NCBI RefSeq assembly: GCF_026241155.1
Contig: NZ_JAPFGP010000004.1
Coordinates: 124,001-188,000, forward strand
Source of the DNA: Paucibacter sp. PLA-PC-4
Lineage (GTDB): Bacteria; Pseudomonadota; Gammaproteobacteria; Burkholderiales; Burkholderiaceae_C
Reading direction: 5' to 3'
Length of the DNA: 64,000 bases
In this document: positions 20,299 through 29,019 of the stretch, in pieces
How positions within the stretch are numbered: position 1 is the first letter of the stretch
Layout: every line of letters begins with the position of its first letter
Notes under the pieces: model-generated
What the model was told of the DNA's origin: nothing
The model's database searches: none
The model's input: the letters and a program-made list of their open reading frames with translations, nothing else
Made by a program: the position numbers and the translations under genes

Positions 20299-21093
20299 AT
20301 GGTCGAGCTTGTCCTGAACCGCTCTCACCGCAGCCGTCTGACCCAGATCTGGCGCTCGGCGGGCTGGCCATGTAAGGACGGCATCGAGCTCGATTTGCTG
20401 GCTGCCGGCATGCTGGCGCAGCAGCTCTGTGCCGAGGGCCGCGAAACGCTGCGGCTCACGGAGGCCGGCATCGCCTGGCTGGCCCAGCAGCGCCAGCAGC
20501 AGCAACGCCCGCTCAGCGCCCATGACCGGCTGGCCCAGCGCTTCGCCGAGGAACTTCTGGCCGAGGGCCGCATCGTCTGGCATGAGCTGTCGCTGCGCGC
20601 GCTGATCGCCAGCGAGCCGGTCGCAGCAGACGACAAGCCGCCGCTGTGGGACGAGGCCGAGCCACCGCCGACTCAACTGAAGAACAACTGGCGCATGGCC
20701 CGCCCCGACCTGTTCTCGGTGCGCAACACTTCGGTCGAGGCCTATCTGCGCCCCCAGGTGCATGAGATCAAGTTCAGCCGCGCCGACCTGCTGTCCGACC
20801 TGCGCCATGCGGCCAAGCGACAGGCCTATGAATGGCTGTGCTGCGAGTGCTTCTATGTGTTTCCGGCCGGCGTGGCCCAGCCCAACGAGATCCCCGAGCA
20901 GTTCGGCATCTGGGTGCTGCAGGGCAGCCTGGCCGACGGCCGTTTCGAGCTGTTGCGACCGGCCCGGCATTGCAGCCGCAGCCTGCCATTCGCAGTCTGG
21001 CTGGCGCTGGCCAAGGCGACGCCGCTGCACAGCCAGCGCGAGGGCCTGCAGGCCCGGCTGGGCGAGGATGGCGCCGCGCCGCAGCTGCCGTGA
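20299..21093 (+). CDS. PD-(D/E)XK nuclease-like protein (MmcB-like), SOS unit gene 1
   Basis: 264 residues. The first ~65 look like a winged-helix segment (DLLAAGMLAQQL, LRLTEAGIAWLAQQ). The C-terminal half has a PD-(D/E)XK pattern: Asp137 in RPDLFSV, then Glu156-x-Lys158 in VHEIKFSRADLLSDL, and FYVFPAG further on. This arrangement is like MmcB and VRR-type DNA repair nucleases, but I cannot assign a named family firmly. There is no clear Shine-Dalgarno; a transcript from the TATAAT upstream would have a short leader. The stop overlaps the GTG of the helicase gene, so the two are coupled, and a LexA box controls the pair. Confidence 0.75.
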   Translation: MVELVLNRSHRSRLTQIWRSAGWPCKDGIELDLLAAGMLAQQLCAEGRETLRLTEAGIAWLAQQRQQQQRPLSAHDRLAQRFAEELLAEGRIVWHELSLRALIASEPVAADDKPPLWDEAEPPPTQLKNNWRMARPDLFSVRNTSVEAYLRPQVHEIKFSRADLLSDLRHAAKRQAYEWLCCECFYVFPAGVAQPNEIPEQFGIWVLQGSLADGRFELLRPARHCSRSLPFAVWLALAKATPLHSQREGLQARLGEDGAAPQLP

Positions 21094-23381
21094 ACGAAAC
21101 GCCACCCTCGGCCGCCCCCCGCTACCGAGTCGCGGTGCGGGAGCTTTGCGAGTTCACCGCCAAGCAGGGCAGTCTGGACCTGCGCTTCACACCGGCACCG
21201 ACCGCGCTGGAGGGCATGGCCGGCCATGCCCTGGTCGCAGACCGCCGTGGCGAAGGCTACCGCGCCGAGCTAAGCCTGAGCGGCGACTATCAAAGCCTGC
21301 ACGTGCGCGGCCGGGCCGACGGCTATCAGCCCGAGCTGCAGCGCCTGGAGGAGATCAAAACCTACAAGGGCCGGCTGCAGGACCAGCCCGATTCGCACCG
21401 CCGGCTGCACTGGGCCCAGGCCAAGATTTACGGCTGGCTGCTGTGCCAGCAGGAGGGGCTGGACGAGCTGGAGGTGGCCCTTGTTTACTTCCATGTCGGT
21501 AGCCAGCAGGAAACCCTGCTCAGCGAACGCTGCCCCGCAGCCGAACTGCGGCTGCATTTCGAGCAGCACTGCAAGCGCTTCCTTGCCTGGGCCGAGCAGG
21601 AGGTGGCGCACCGCCGGTCCCGCGACGCCGCGCTGCAGGCGCTGCAGTTCCCCTTCGGCGAGTTCCGCGCCGGCCAGCGCCAGCTGGCCGAGGCCGTCTA
21701 CCGCGCGGCCCAGGTCGGTCGCTGCCTGCTGGCGGAGGCGCCAACTGGCATCGGCAAGACCGCCGGCACCTTGTTCCCGTTGCTGAAGGCCGCACCGGCC
21801 CAACGCCTGGACAAGATCTTCTTCCTGGCAGCCAAAACTTCTGGCCGCCAGCTCGCGCTGGACGCGCTTGAGGCCCTGGACGCCACGGGACTGCGCCGGC
21901 TCGAGATGGTGGCGCGCGACAAGGCCTGCGAGCACCCGGACAAGGCCTGCCACGGCGATTCCTGCCCGCTGGCGCTGGGCTTTTACGACCGCCTGCCGGG
22001 GGCCCGCGCGGCTGCCGTGGCACAAGCGGGAGCGCTGGACCAGGCCCGGGTGCGCGAGCTGGCGCTGCAGCACGAGGTCTGCCCCTACTACCTGAGCCAG
22101 GAACTCGCGCGCTGGGCCGATGTCGTGGTCGGCGACTACAACTACTACTTCGATCTCAGTGCCCTGCTGCACGGCTTGGCCCAGGCCAACCAGTGGCGGG
22201 TCGGCCTGCTGGTGGACGAGGCCCACAACCTGGTCGAGCGCGGTCGCAAGATGTACACCGCCGAGCTGCTGCCCGACAGCCTGGCGCAGGCGCGCCGCTC
22301 GCCGGCTGCGCGCGCCCACCCGGCGCTGAAGAAGGCGCTGGACAAGCTGGCCCGCGCCTGGCGCACGCTCGACAAGGCCCAGACCGAACCCTACCGCGTC
22401 TACGAGGCCATACCCGAGCCCCTGCTGAACGCGCTGCAGGCCTGTAGCGGCGCCATCACCGAGCATTTCAGCGAACATCCGGCTGAGTCCGATGCGGCCC
22501 TGCAGACCTTCTACTTCGAGGCCCTGCACTGGGGCCGTATGGCCGAGCTGCTGGACAGCCATTCGCTGGTCGATCTGAGCCGGCCTGCCGCGGCAGCGGT
22601 GGCCGGGAACTCGACCCTGTGCATCCGCAACATCGTGCCCGCGCCCTTCTTGCGCCCCCGACTAGAGGCGGCTCACACCAGCACGCTGTTCTCGGCGACC
22701 CTGCAGCCGCGCGACTACTACGCCGACCTGCTGGGCCTGCCCGAGACCCATGCAACGCTGCAGGTCGGCTCGCCATTTGAAGCGGCCCAGCTACAGGTTC
22801 ACATCAGCCGCACGATCTCGACCCGCTACCCTGATCGCCGAGCCTCGCTGGCCCCGATCGCTGCACTGATTGCCCGGCAGTACGCTCAGCAGCCCGGCAA
22901 CTACCTGGCCTTTTTCAGCAGCTACGACTACTTGCAGCAGGTGGCCGAGCGGCTGGCGAGCGAGCAGCCGCAGTTGCCGATCTGGATCCAGTCGCGTCGC
23001 ATGCTTGAGGCCGAGCGCCAGCAGTTCCTGGCCCGCTTTGCCGAGGAGGGCGCCGGCATCGGCTTCGCGGTGCTGGGCGGTGCTTTCTCCGAAGGCATAG
23101 ACCTGCCGGGCCGGCGCCTGATCGGTGCCTTTGTCGCGACCTTGGGGTTGCCGCAGATTAACGCTGTCAACGAGCAGATCCGGCAGCGCATGCAGACCAT
23201 GTTCGGCACCGGCTACGACTACACCTATCTGTTCCCCGGCCTGCAGAAGGTCGTGCAGGCGGCCGGCCGGGTGATACGCACGCCCAGCGACCGGGGCGTA
23301 CTGCATCTGATCGATGACCGCTTCGCACAGCCTCAGGTGAAGCGCCTGTTGCCGCCCTGGTGGGCACTGGGTAGCGGCTAG
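21090..23381 (+). CDS. Nuclease-helicase fusion, DinG/XPD-type, SOS unit gene 2
   Basis: 763 residues from GTG 21090 (GTGA overlap with gene 1); a longer frame back to 20832 is only a shadow of gene 1. The N-terminal RecB/Cas4-like nuclease domain has Asp77 in GRADGYQ, Glu88-x-Lys90 in LEEIKTYKG and QAKIYGWLL. The superfamily 2 helicase has Walker A APTGIGKT at 217-224, four cysteines (280, 287, 292, 331) placed as in the XPD/DinG Fe-S domain, the DEAHN box at 376-380 and the C-terminal motif QAAGRVIRTPSDRG. Such helicases unwind DNA 5'-3'. The upstream LexA box and coupled nuclease gene suggest DNA damage processing. Confidence 0.88.
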   Translation: MNETPPSAAPRYRVAVRELCEFTAKQGSLDLRFTPAPTALEGMAGHALVADRRGEGYRAELSLSGDYQSLHVRGRADGYQPELQRLEEIKTYKGRLQDQPDSHRRLHWAQAKIYGWLLCQQEGLDELEVALVYFHVGSQQETLLSERCPAAELRLHFEQHCKRFLAWAEQEVAHRRSRDAALQALQFPFGEFRAGQRQLAEAVYRAAQVGRCLLAEAPTGIGKTAGTLFPLLKAAPAQRLDKIFFLAAKTSGRQLALDALEALDATGLRRLEMVARDKACEHPDKACHGDSCPLALGFYDRLPGARAAAVAQAGALDQARVRELALQHEVCPYYLSQELARWADVVVGDYNYYFDLSALLHGLAQANQWRVGLLVDEAHNLVERGRKMYTAELLPDSLAQARRSPAARAHPALKKALDKLARAWRTLDKAQTEPYRVYEAIPEPLLNALQACSGAITEHFSEHPAESDAALQTFYFEALHWGRMAELLDSHSLVDLSRPAAAAVAGNSTLCIRNIVPAPFLRPRLEAAHTSTLFSATLQPRDYYADLLGLPETHATLQVGSPFEAAQLQVHISRTISTRYPDRRASLAPIAALIARQYAQQPGNYLAFFSSYDYLQQVAERLASEQPQLPIWIQSRRMLEAERQQFLARFAEEGAGIGFAVLGGAFSEGIDLPGRRLIGAFVATLGLPQINAVNEQIRQRMQTMFGTGYDYTYLFPGLQKVVQAAGRVIRTPSDRGVLHLIDDRFAQPQVKRLLPPWWALGSG

Positions 23382-24097
23382 AACAGGCCAGGCGCCTGGG
23401 CCTGCAGCTCGCGCAGCCACAGCGCATAGCCGGCATCGCTGGGGTGGATGCCGTCGTCGGCATGCAGCAGCTTAGCCTGGGCCACAAAGGGGTCCTCGGC
23501 GCGCTCCTTGAAGAGTCGTACATAGCTTACCTCGTGCACCGCGGCCAGCTGGGCCGCCAGCGCATGCAGCTCGCGCGAGCGCTGCGTCATCCAGCGCGAC
23601 AGCGGCCAGAAGAAGAACGGCGCATTGCCGACATTGCCTGCTGGCATCAGCACCACCGTGGACGAGCGCTGCTTGGCCAGGGAAAGAATGGTGTTGAGCT
23701 GCTCGCGCATTTGCGGCAGAGAGCTCAGCCGTATCACATCATTGCCGCCGCCCAGAATCAATAGGCGGTCATAAGACTCGGCACCGACGCGCAGCTGCGC
23801 GGCGATGTCCTCTAGCTTCGCGCCATCGAGCGCCAGATTGCGGATCATCCAATCTGGGTGCGCGCGCCCGATCAGGCCTACCAGGCTCTGCGCCGGCGCG
23901 CTGGCGCCTGTGCCGACCGCTGTACTGTCCCCCACCACCAGCAAGCGCTGGCGTGGACGGGCCGGGTTGGCCTGGAAACCTTCGAGCACAACCGTCCCCG
24001 GGACGGGCTCGGCTGCGACGGTGAGTTCGGTCAGCCCGGCCAGCGACACCAAAAAACCCACCAGGGTCGGATGCAGGACTCGTCTTCGTTTCATCAT
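23378..24097 (-). CDS. SGNH/GDSL-type hydrolase, exported
   Basis: 239 residues from the ATG at 24097 (MMKRRRVLHP), which gives a basic start, a hydrophobic stretch VGFLVSLAGLTELTVAA and export. Block I is LLVVGDSTAVGTG, block III LILGGGNDVI, and block V DDGIHPSDAGYALWL with the catalytic Asp/His. These enzymes are esterases or lipases of broad range; the substrate is unknown. No Shine-Dalgarno stands before the ATG, so a start at 24133 or 24094 is also possible. The 3' end overlaps the helicase stop tail to tail by four bases. Confidence 0.85.
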   Translation of the reverse strand: MMKRRRVLHPTLVGFLVSLAGLTELTVAAEPVPGTVVLEGFQANPARPRQRLLVVGDSTAVGTGASAPAQSLVGLIGRAHPDWMIRNLALDGAKLEDIAAQLRVGAESYDRLLILGGGNDVIRLSSLPQMREQLNTILSLAKQRSSTVVLMPAGNVGNAPFFFWPLSRWMTQRSRELHALAAQLAAVHEVSYVRLFKERAEDPFVAQAKLLHADDGIHPSDAGYALWLRELQAQAPGLF

Positions 24098-24313
24098 TTT
24101 TGTTGCCAGCGTTGCGAGGCAGTGGGTTGACATGGTCGACACCATAGGCCCTGCCCTGGCGCGCCCCTGTCGGGCGAGCCTGTCCTCGTCTGTAGTCGCA
24201 GCGACCGTACGAACACAAGGCCTTGTCCTACAGGCGGCGATGGGATCGCCTGATCGATTGCGGAGCCGGCAAGCGGCACAGTCAGCCCAAGCCTCAGACA
24301 CAGGAGAATCACA

Positions 24314-25378
24314 ATGAAAAAACTCACAACACTGGCCATGGCCTGCGCCATCGCCCTGACCCAGATGCCCGCCGCGCTGGCCCAGACCACGCCTTATCGC
24401 GCCGTCGCCACTGCACCGCGCATCACCGGTTTTGATGTCGAGCAGGTGCCGCAGCTGAGCCCGGGCACCGAACTCGGTTTCACGGTCTGGGGCACGCCCG
24501 GCGCCCAGGCGTCCTTGCAGATCGACGGCGCGCAGCGGCCGCTGAGCCTGATCGAGACAGGACCCGGCGTCTACAAAGGCGTCTACACCATTAGCCAGCG
24601 TGACCGCCTGCAGCCCAATGCGCAGGTCAGCGCCAATCTGCGCAACGGCAACAAGGTCGGCTCGGCCGTGCTCGACGAGGTGCTTCAAAGTGGCTGGCAG
24701 ACCAGCGCAGCGCCAGAGGCCGACGGTGCTCCAGTGATCGAACGCTTTGAGGTACGCCACGGCGGCGATCGCAAGGCCGGCAACCAGCTGCACTTCACGC
24801 TGCGCGGCACGCCAGGTGGGCGCGCCGTGGTGCGCCTGATCGGTGCCCAGGAGCGTTTCCGCCTCGTCGAGGGCAGGCCCGGCCAATACGACGGCGTCTA
24901 CACGATCCGCGACAGCGATCGCCTCAACCCCAGCAACCCCATCGTGGCCCGCTTGAAGGTCGGTGACCGCACGATCAGCACCACGCTGGAGAACGCGCTC
25001 GATGCCAAACGGCTGAGCAGCCTGCGGCCCGCCGTCGCCTGCTCCGACTGCGCCACCGTGCTGGCGGTGAACCGGGTCGAGGTCGAGGGTGACGGCAGCT
25101 ATGTCGGCGGCACGGTCGCCGGCGGACTGCTGGGCGCGGTGCTGGGCAGCCAGGTCGGCAAGGGCAGCGGACGCACCGCCGCCCAGGTTGTCGGCACGGT
25201 GGGCGGCGCTGTGCTGGGTCGGGAGATCCAAAAGCGCGGCGACAAGAAGCAGGTCTACGAGGTGCAGCTGCGCATGCAGGATGGCAGCCAGCAGATGCTC
25301 AGCTTCGACAACCCGCCCGATTTCAAGGCCGGCGACAAGGTCCGACTGCGCGACGGGCAGCTCAGCCCACAAACCTGA
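24314..25378 (+). CDS. Exported glycine-zipper protein with an internal duplication
   Basis: 354 residues. A signal peptide (MKKLTTLAMACAIALTQMPAALA) is followed by two homologous ~75-residue modules: GVYKGVYTISQRDRLQPNAQ in the first aligns with GQYDGVYTIRDSDRLNPSNP in the second. Then comes a glycine-zipper segment (GGTVAGGLLGAVLGSQVGKG and VVGTVGGAVLGREI) of the kind in SlyB-like and OmpA-associated proteins, and a basic tail KAGDKVRLRDGQLSP. It is probably periplasmic or outer-membrane associated; no function is assigned. GGAG precedes the ATG. The small Cys-containing exported protein follows 14 bases later. Confidence 0.8.
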   Translation: MKKLTTLAMACAIALTQMPAALAQTTPYRAVATAPRITGFDVEQVPQLSPGTELGFTVWGTPGAQASLQIDGAQRPLSLIETGPGVYKGVYTISQRDRLQPNAQVSANLRNGNKVGSAVLDEVLQSGWQTSAAPEADGAPVIERFEVRHGGDRKAGNQLHFTLRGTPGGRAVVRLIGAQERFRLVEGRPGQYDGVYTIRDSDRLNPSNPIVARLKVGDRTISTTLENALDAKRLSSLRPAVACSDCATVLAVNRVEVEGDGSYVGGTVAGGLLGAVLGSQVGKGSGRTAAQVVGTVGGAVLGREIQKRGDKKQVYEVQLRMQDGSQQMLSFDNPPDFKAGDKVRLRDGQLSPQT

Positions 25379-25392
25379 AGCCGGAGTCCCCC

Positions 25393-25821
25393 ATGAAACA
25401 CAACAAAAGCATCTTCTCGCTGACCACAGGTCTGAGCCTGCTCCTGACCGCTGCGGCGGCTGGCGCCGCCCAAGCCAGTGCCACCAGCACGCCCGCCGAT
25501 AGTGCGCAGTCCCGGTACCGCGCGGAGCGGGCCGCCTGCCTGCAGGGCCGCAGCAGCCAGACCCGCGAGACCTGCTTGAAGGAGGCCGGTGCGGCACTGG
25601 CCGAGGCGCGCCGCGCCAAACCGGGCGCGCAAGCCCAGCCCGACTATCTGGCCAACGCGCTGGCGCGCTGCGAGCGCGTGCCAGCGGTCGAACGGGTCGA
25701 CTGCGAGCGTTTGGTGCGCGGCCAGGGCAGCAGCAGCGGCAGTGTCGCCGAGGGGGCGATCGTGCGGAAAATCATCAGTAAATCGGTCGTACCGGCGGCC
25801 AGCGCCGCTTCGGCGCCATGA
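25393..25821 (+). CDS. Small exported protein of unknown function
   Basis: 142 residues. A signal peptide ends near AGAAQA. The mature part has four cysteines (RAACLQ, ETCLKEAG, LARCERV, VDCERLV), which could form two disulfides in the periplasm, and a Ser/Gly/Ala-rich tail. It is close behind the glycine-zipper gene, so the two are likely co-transcribed. I do not recognise a family. Confidence 0.7.
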   Translation: MKHNKSIFSLTTGLSLLLTAAAAGAAQASATSTPADSAQSRYRAERAACLQGRSSQTRETCLKEAGAALAEARRAKPGAQAQPDYLANALARCERVPAVERVDCERLVRGQGSSSGSVAEGAIVRKIISKSVVPAASAASAP

Positions 25822-25974
25822 ACAGGCAGATTCGGGGCAGATTCCAGGCAAGCCCAGGCTGACGCCCAGTCACGGGATGGGCAGTAGGGGCCGGGCCAAG
25901 TAGACTGAAGCTCTATTGACTGGGTGGGTTCGCCGGCCGCATGCGGCACGACCGCCCGAACGATCTGCCTGCCC

Positions 25975-26547
25975 ATGAGTTTTCTGCCTCTGCTGATGCG
26001 CCCCTTGATCTGGGCAGTGCTTGCGGGACTCTTGCTGGCCGGGCGCGCCAGCGCTGCCGAGGACGCTATACCGCCACGCGGCCTGACAGTCGCCGACTCG
26101 GCACTAAGTGCCGGCGCCATCCTGGTTGGCATTCTGAACTACACGGCCTGGCCCGGCGAATCCCGGCTGCTCCAGGTCTGCATCAGCCGCCAGGCCACCG
26201 AAGCGGCCGCCATCCTCGCCCACTTGGAGCAGGCCAAATCGGGACGGCCGCTGCGGGCGCGTGCCGTCGAGACGCTGCTGCCGCTACCGGCCGATTGCGA
26301 TGCGGTCTATTTCGACGGTTGGGAGCTGGAGGCCCAGCGCGCTGCCCTGCGCAGCCTGGCCGCCAAGCCGGTGCTGACTCTGGGTCGGGGCCCAGACTTC
26401 TGCAGCGATGGCGGCCTGTTCTGCCTCGAGCCGGCCGCCAACGGCCTGCGCTTCGAGGTCAATCTGGACGCGGTGGCGCGCAGCGGCCTGCGCGTCAACC
26501 CGCTGGTGCTGCGCCTGGCCCGCCCGCGCGCGGCCAGTTCGTCATGA
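25975..26547 (+). CDS. yfiR: YfiR-type periplasmic repressor
   Basis: 190 residues from the ATG at 25975 (MSFLPLLMRPLIWAVLAGLL), giving a signal peptide cut near RASAAE; the upstream in-frame start lacks signal character. It contains the YfiR/DUF4154 pattern: GILNYTAWPGESRLLQVCIS early, two cysteine pairs able to form disulfides (around DFCSDGGLFCLEP) and a C-terminal FEVNLDAVARSGLRVNPLVL. In Pseudomonas YfiR binds and silences the diguanylate cyclase YfiN from the periplasm. The next gene is such a cyclase and overlaps by ATGA. Confidence 0.88.
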   Translation: MSFLPLLMRPLIWAVLAGLLLAGRASAAEDAIPPRGLTVADSALSAGAILVGILNYTAWPGESRLLQVCISRQATEAAAILAHLEQAKSGRPLRARAVETLLPLPADCDAVYFDGWELEAQRAALRSLAAKPVLTLGRGPDFCSDGGLFCLEPAANGLRFEVNLDAVARSGLRVNPLVLRLARPRAASSS

Positions 26548-27782
26548 GCGACAAGCGCGCCAGTCTGGGCGCCATTCTGCGGCGTGGTCATCTGCGCGTG
26601 GCGCTGGTGGCGCTGCTGGCGGTGGGCTCGGTGCTGACCCTGGGCCTGATGCTGTCGCTGCGCTTGTCGCAGCAGCACAACCTCGAGTTGGTGGCGCGCT
26701 CGATCGCCTACTCGGCCGAGGCTGCCGTCGTGTTCCGCGATGCCGAGGCGTCGCGCGAGCTGCTGGCCGCCGTGGCCGAAAGCGAGGGCATCGCCAGCGC
26801 CCGCATCACGCTGGCTTCGGGCGAGGCACTAAGCACCTACCAGCGTGGTGGCGAGAGCCTGCTAAACCGGACGCTCGCCCGCTGGTTATTGCCGGTCGAG
26901 GCCAGCGCGCCGATCAGCGACGGCCGCCGCGGCACGTCGGCCACCGTACATTTGCGCGGCGACAGCCGTCTGTTGTTGACCGCCTTGCTTTGGTCTCTGG
27001 CCGGCGTGCTGCTGGGCATGGCGCTGACCGGCGTGGCCGTGGCCCTGGTATCGCGCCGGCTCGAACATCTGCTGGTCGACCCGCTACGCGCGCTGGCCGC
27101 CCACACCCGTGCGATCCGCAACGAGCGCGCCTTCGCACGGCGCGCACCGCCGGCCAAGGTGCTGGAGATCGATGAGCTTAGCGCCGACTTCAATGCACTG
27201 CTGGCCGAGGTGCAGGCCCGCGAGGCCGAGCTGCTGCGCCGACACCAGGCGCTGCAGTCCGACCACGAGGCGCTGTCGTTTCAGTCGCGGCACGACAGTC
27301 TGACCGGCGCGGCCAGCCGTGCCCATTTTGAGCAAAGCCTGGCCCAGGCCATAGCGCGCGCCCGCCGCGCAGGCACCAGCCTAGGCTTGCTGTTCGTCGA
27401 TGCCGACAAGTTCAAGCAGATCAACGACCATCATGGCCATGAGGCCGGCGATCTGGTGCTGACCGCGGTGGCGCAACGCCTGCGCAGCGCGGTGCGCGAG
27501 AACGACCTGGTCGGCCGGCTCGGCGGCGACGAGTTCGTCGTGCTTATCGAGCCGTTGCGCCATTCCAGCGATGCCCAGAGCGTGGTGCAGCAGATCCGCT
27601 CGGCCGTGTCGGTGCCAGTGTCTCTGCATGGCAATGGCAGCGTTGTGCCCGGTATCAGCGTCGGCGTGGCCGTGTTTCCCGATGACGGCGACAGCGCCGA
27701 GGCACTGTTTCGGGCGGCTGATGCGGCGATGTATCGCAGCAAGCACGCCACCTTTTCACACAGTTCACCATTACAGAGTTGA
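26544..27782 (+). CDS. yfiN: YfiN/TpbB-type diguanylate cyclase
   Basis: 412 residues. Transmembrane helices at about 18-40 and 143-170 enclose a periplasmic CHASE8-like domain, then HAMP and a GGDEF domain with LGGDEFVVL at 327-331. It should make cyclic di-GMP, raising adhesion and lowering motility, when released from YfiR. It starts within the yfiR stop (26544-26547). No EAL domain is present. An RxxD product-inhibition site may sit in the stretch QRLRSAVRENDLVGR (RxxD partly matched). Confidence 0.92.
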   Translation: MSDKRASLGAILRRGHLRVALVALLAVGSVLTLGLMLSLRLSQQHNLELVARSIAYSAEAAVVFRDAEASRELLAAVAESEGIASARITLASGEALSTYQRGGESLLNRTLARWLLPVEASAPISDGRRGTSATVHLRGDSRLLLTALLWSLAGVLLGMALTGVAVALVSRRLEHLLVDPLRALAAHTRAIRNERAFARRAPPAKVLEIDELSADFNALLAEVQAREAELLRRHQALQSDHEALSFQSRHDSLTGAASRAHFEQSLAQAIARARRAGTSLGLLFVDADKFKQINDHHGHEAGDLVLTAVAQRLRSAVRENDLVGRLGGDEFVVLIEPLRHSSDAQSVVQQIRSAVSVPVSLHGNGSVVPGISVGVAVFPDDGDSAEALFRAADAAMYRSKHATFSHSSPLQS

Positions 27783-27787
27783 TCGCC

Positions 27788-28327
27788 ATGAGCAGTACCC
27801 TCTCCTCCAATGGAGTCTTTCCCGCTCCGCTACGCCTGCTGCTGGCCGCTCTGGCCGGTCTGGCGCTGCAGGCTTGTCAGCATGCGCCGCCATCGGTGCC
27901 CGCCGCACCATCGGCGTCTATCTGGACCGTGCAGCAGGCCCAGGCCTTCCGCGATTTGGGATTCGTGGCCCACGGCGATGGCTGGGAGCTGAGCCTGGCG
28001 GCCAGCCTGTTGTTCGAGTTCAATTCGGAGCAACTGGACCTGCAGCAACGCGCTAATCTGCAGCGCATCGCGCGCGCGCTCAGCGCCGTGGGCATCGACG
28101 GACTGCGCATTGAGGGCCATAGCGACAATGTCGGCGAGGCTGACTACAACCGGCGCCTGTCACAGCGCCGCGCCGCCGTCGTTGCCCAGGTGTTGGCCGG
28201 CGCCGGCATGCGGCCCGATCGCCTGGTGGTACGCGGCTTCGGCATGGACAAGCCGATCGCCGACAACGCCAGCGAGACCGGCCGCGCGCAAAACCGGCGC
28301 GTGGCGCTGATTGCGCCCTCGTCCTGA
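27788..28327 (+). CDS. yfiB: YfiB-type OmpA-like outer-membrane lipoprotein
   Basis: 179 residues from the ATG at 27788; a TTG three codons upstream overlaps the yfiN stop. The lipobox LALQAC places the lipidated Cys at position 30. The OmpA-like peptidoglycan-binding domain has FEFNSEQLD, IEGHSDNVGEADYNRRLSQRRA and the C-terminal RVALIAPSS. In the YfiBNR system YfiB sequesters YfiR at the outer membrane and so frees YfiN. Gene order yfiR-yfiN-yfiB matches the known tripartite operon. Confidence 0.9.
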   Translation: MSSTLSSNGVFPAPLRLLLAALAGLALQACQHAPPSVPAAPSASIWTVQQAQAFRDLGFVAHGDGWELSLAASLLFEFNSEQLDLQQRANLQRIARALSAVGIDGLRIEGHSDNVGEADYNRRLSQRRAAVVAQVLAGAGMRPDRLVVRGFGMDKPIADNASETGRAQNRRVALIAPSS

Positions 28328-28331
28328 GCGA

Positions 28332-28820
28332 TCAGCTCGTCCGCGGGAAGGCGCGATCCAGTTTGTCGTCGACCTCGCCGACATAGGCCGAAAGGCTGCG
28401 GGTTGACTCGCCCAACTGCTGCAGCAGCCGCTGCTCCAGTTGCTCGACCCGGGCCGACGTCTCGCGACCGAGCGCGGAGCTCTGTGCCTCGATGCGGCGC
28501 AGCTCGGCTTCCAGAAAGCCGCGCAGCTCGGTAAAGCGCGAGGCCTCGGCCTGATCGGCCAGCTCACGCTGGGCCTTCAGCTCCTTGGCAAAGCGGCGTG
28601 ACTCCATGATCACGCCGGCCTGCTGGAACAGAATGTAAATCAGGAACAAGGCGCTGAGCCCGCCGGTGACTACCAGCATGATCAGGCCGAGTGGCGCGTT
28701 CACATCGGTGAAACCAAGCGTCAGCGGCGTCGGCGTCGTGAACGGCACCCAGTTCAGCATCGCAAAGATAGCCAGCAAGGCCAGTACCAGGGCTATGGCC
28801 ACCGCACGCAAGTTCATCAT
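28332..28820 (-). CDS. LapA-domain-like membrane protein with coiled coil
   Basis: 162 residues. Two transmembrane helices (about 5-25 and 43-67) form a hairpin, with MLNWVPFTTPTPLTLGFTDV between them as in LapA/DUF1049 proteins. A charged coiled coil of about 80 residues follows in the cytoplasm. Relatives work in lipopolysaccharide assembly, but this one has a longer C-terminal coil and sits alone, tail to tail with yfiB (4-base gap). Function is not established. Confidence 0.7.
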   Translation of the reverse strand: MMNLRAVAIALVLALLAIFAMLNWVPFTTPTPLTLGFTDVNAPLGLIMLVVTGGLSALFLIYILFQQAGVIMESRRFAKELKAQRELADQAEASRFTELRGFLEAELRRIEAQSSALGRETSARVEQLEQRLLQQLGESTRSLSAYVGEVDDKLDRAFPRTS

Positions 28821-29019
28821 CGCTTCTCCTGACAGGCCGGCGGTGAGAAGTCACCGCGCATGACCCCACCCTAACACCATCGCCCGCCAACGGGCCTATT
28901 CGCCCGGTCTCGTAAAATACCTGAGCTTGTCTGGTGGCAGCCATGTTGACCACGTTCGCCACTGCAAAGCTTAGCCCGTCCCCGCCACTGTTTGACCTAC
29001 CCAGGCCCACCTGCTCCCG

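Noticed and set aside
20832-21089. In-frame upstream extension of the helicase
   Set aside because: It overlaps the PD-(D/E)XK gene, which is real, and has no domain content; GTG 21090 gives the usual coupled overlap.
24098-25597. Long minus-strand extension upstream of the SGNH hydrolase
   Set aside because: The extension lies antisense to the glycine-zipper and small exported protein genes, which have clear signal peptides; the hydrolase begins at the MMKRRR start.
25941-26543. In-frame upstream extension of yfiN (to 613 residues)
   Set aside because: It reads yfiR in another frame; yfiR has a signal peptide and family motifs and the ATGA overlap sets the yfiN start at 26544.
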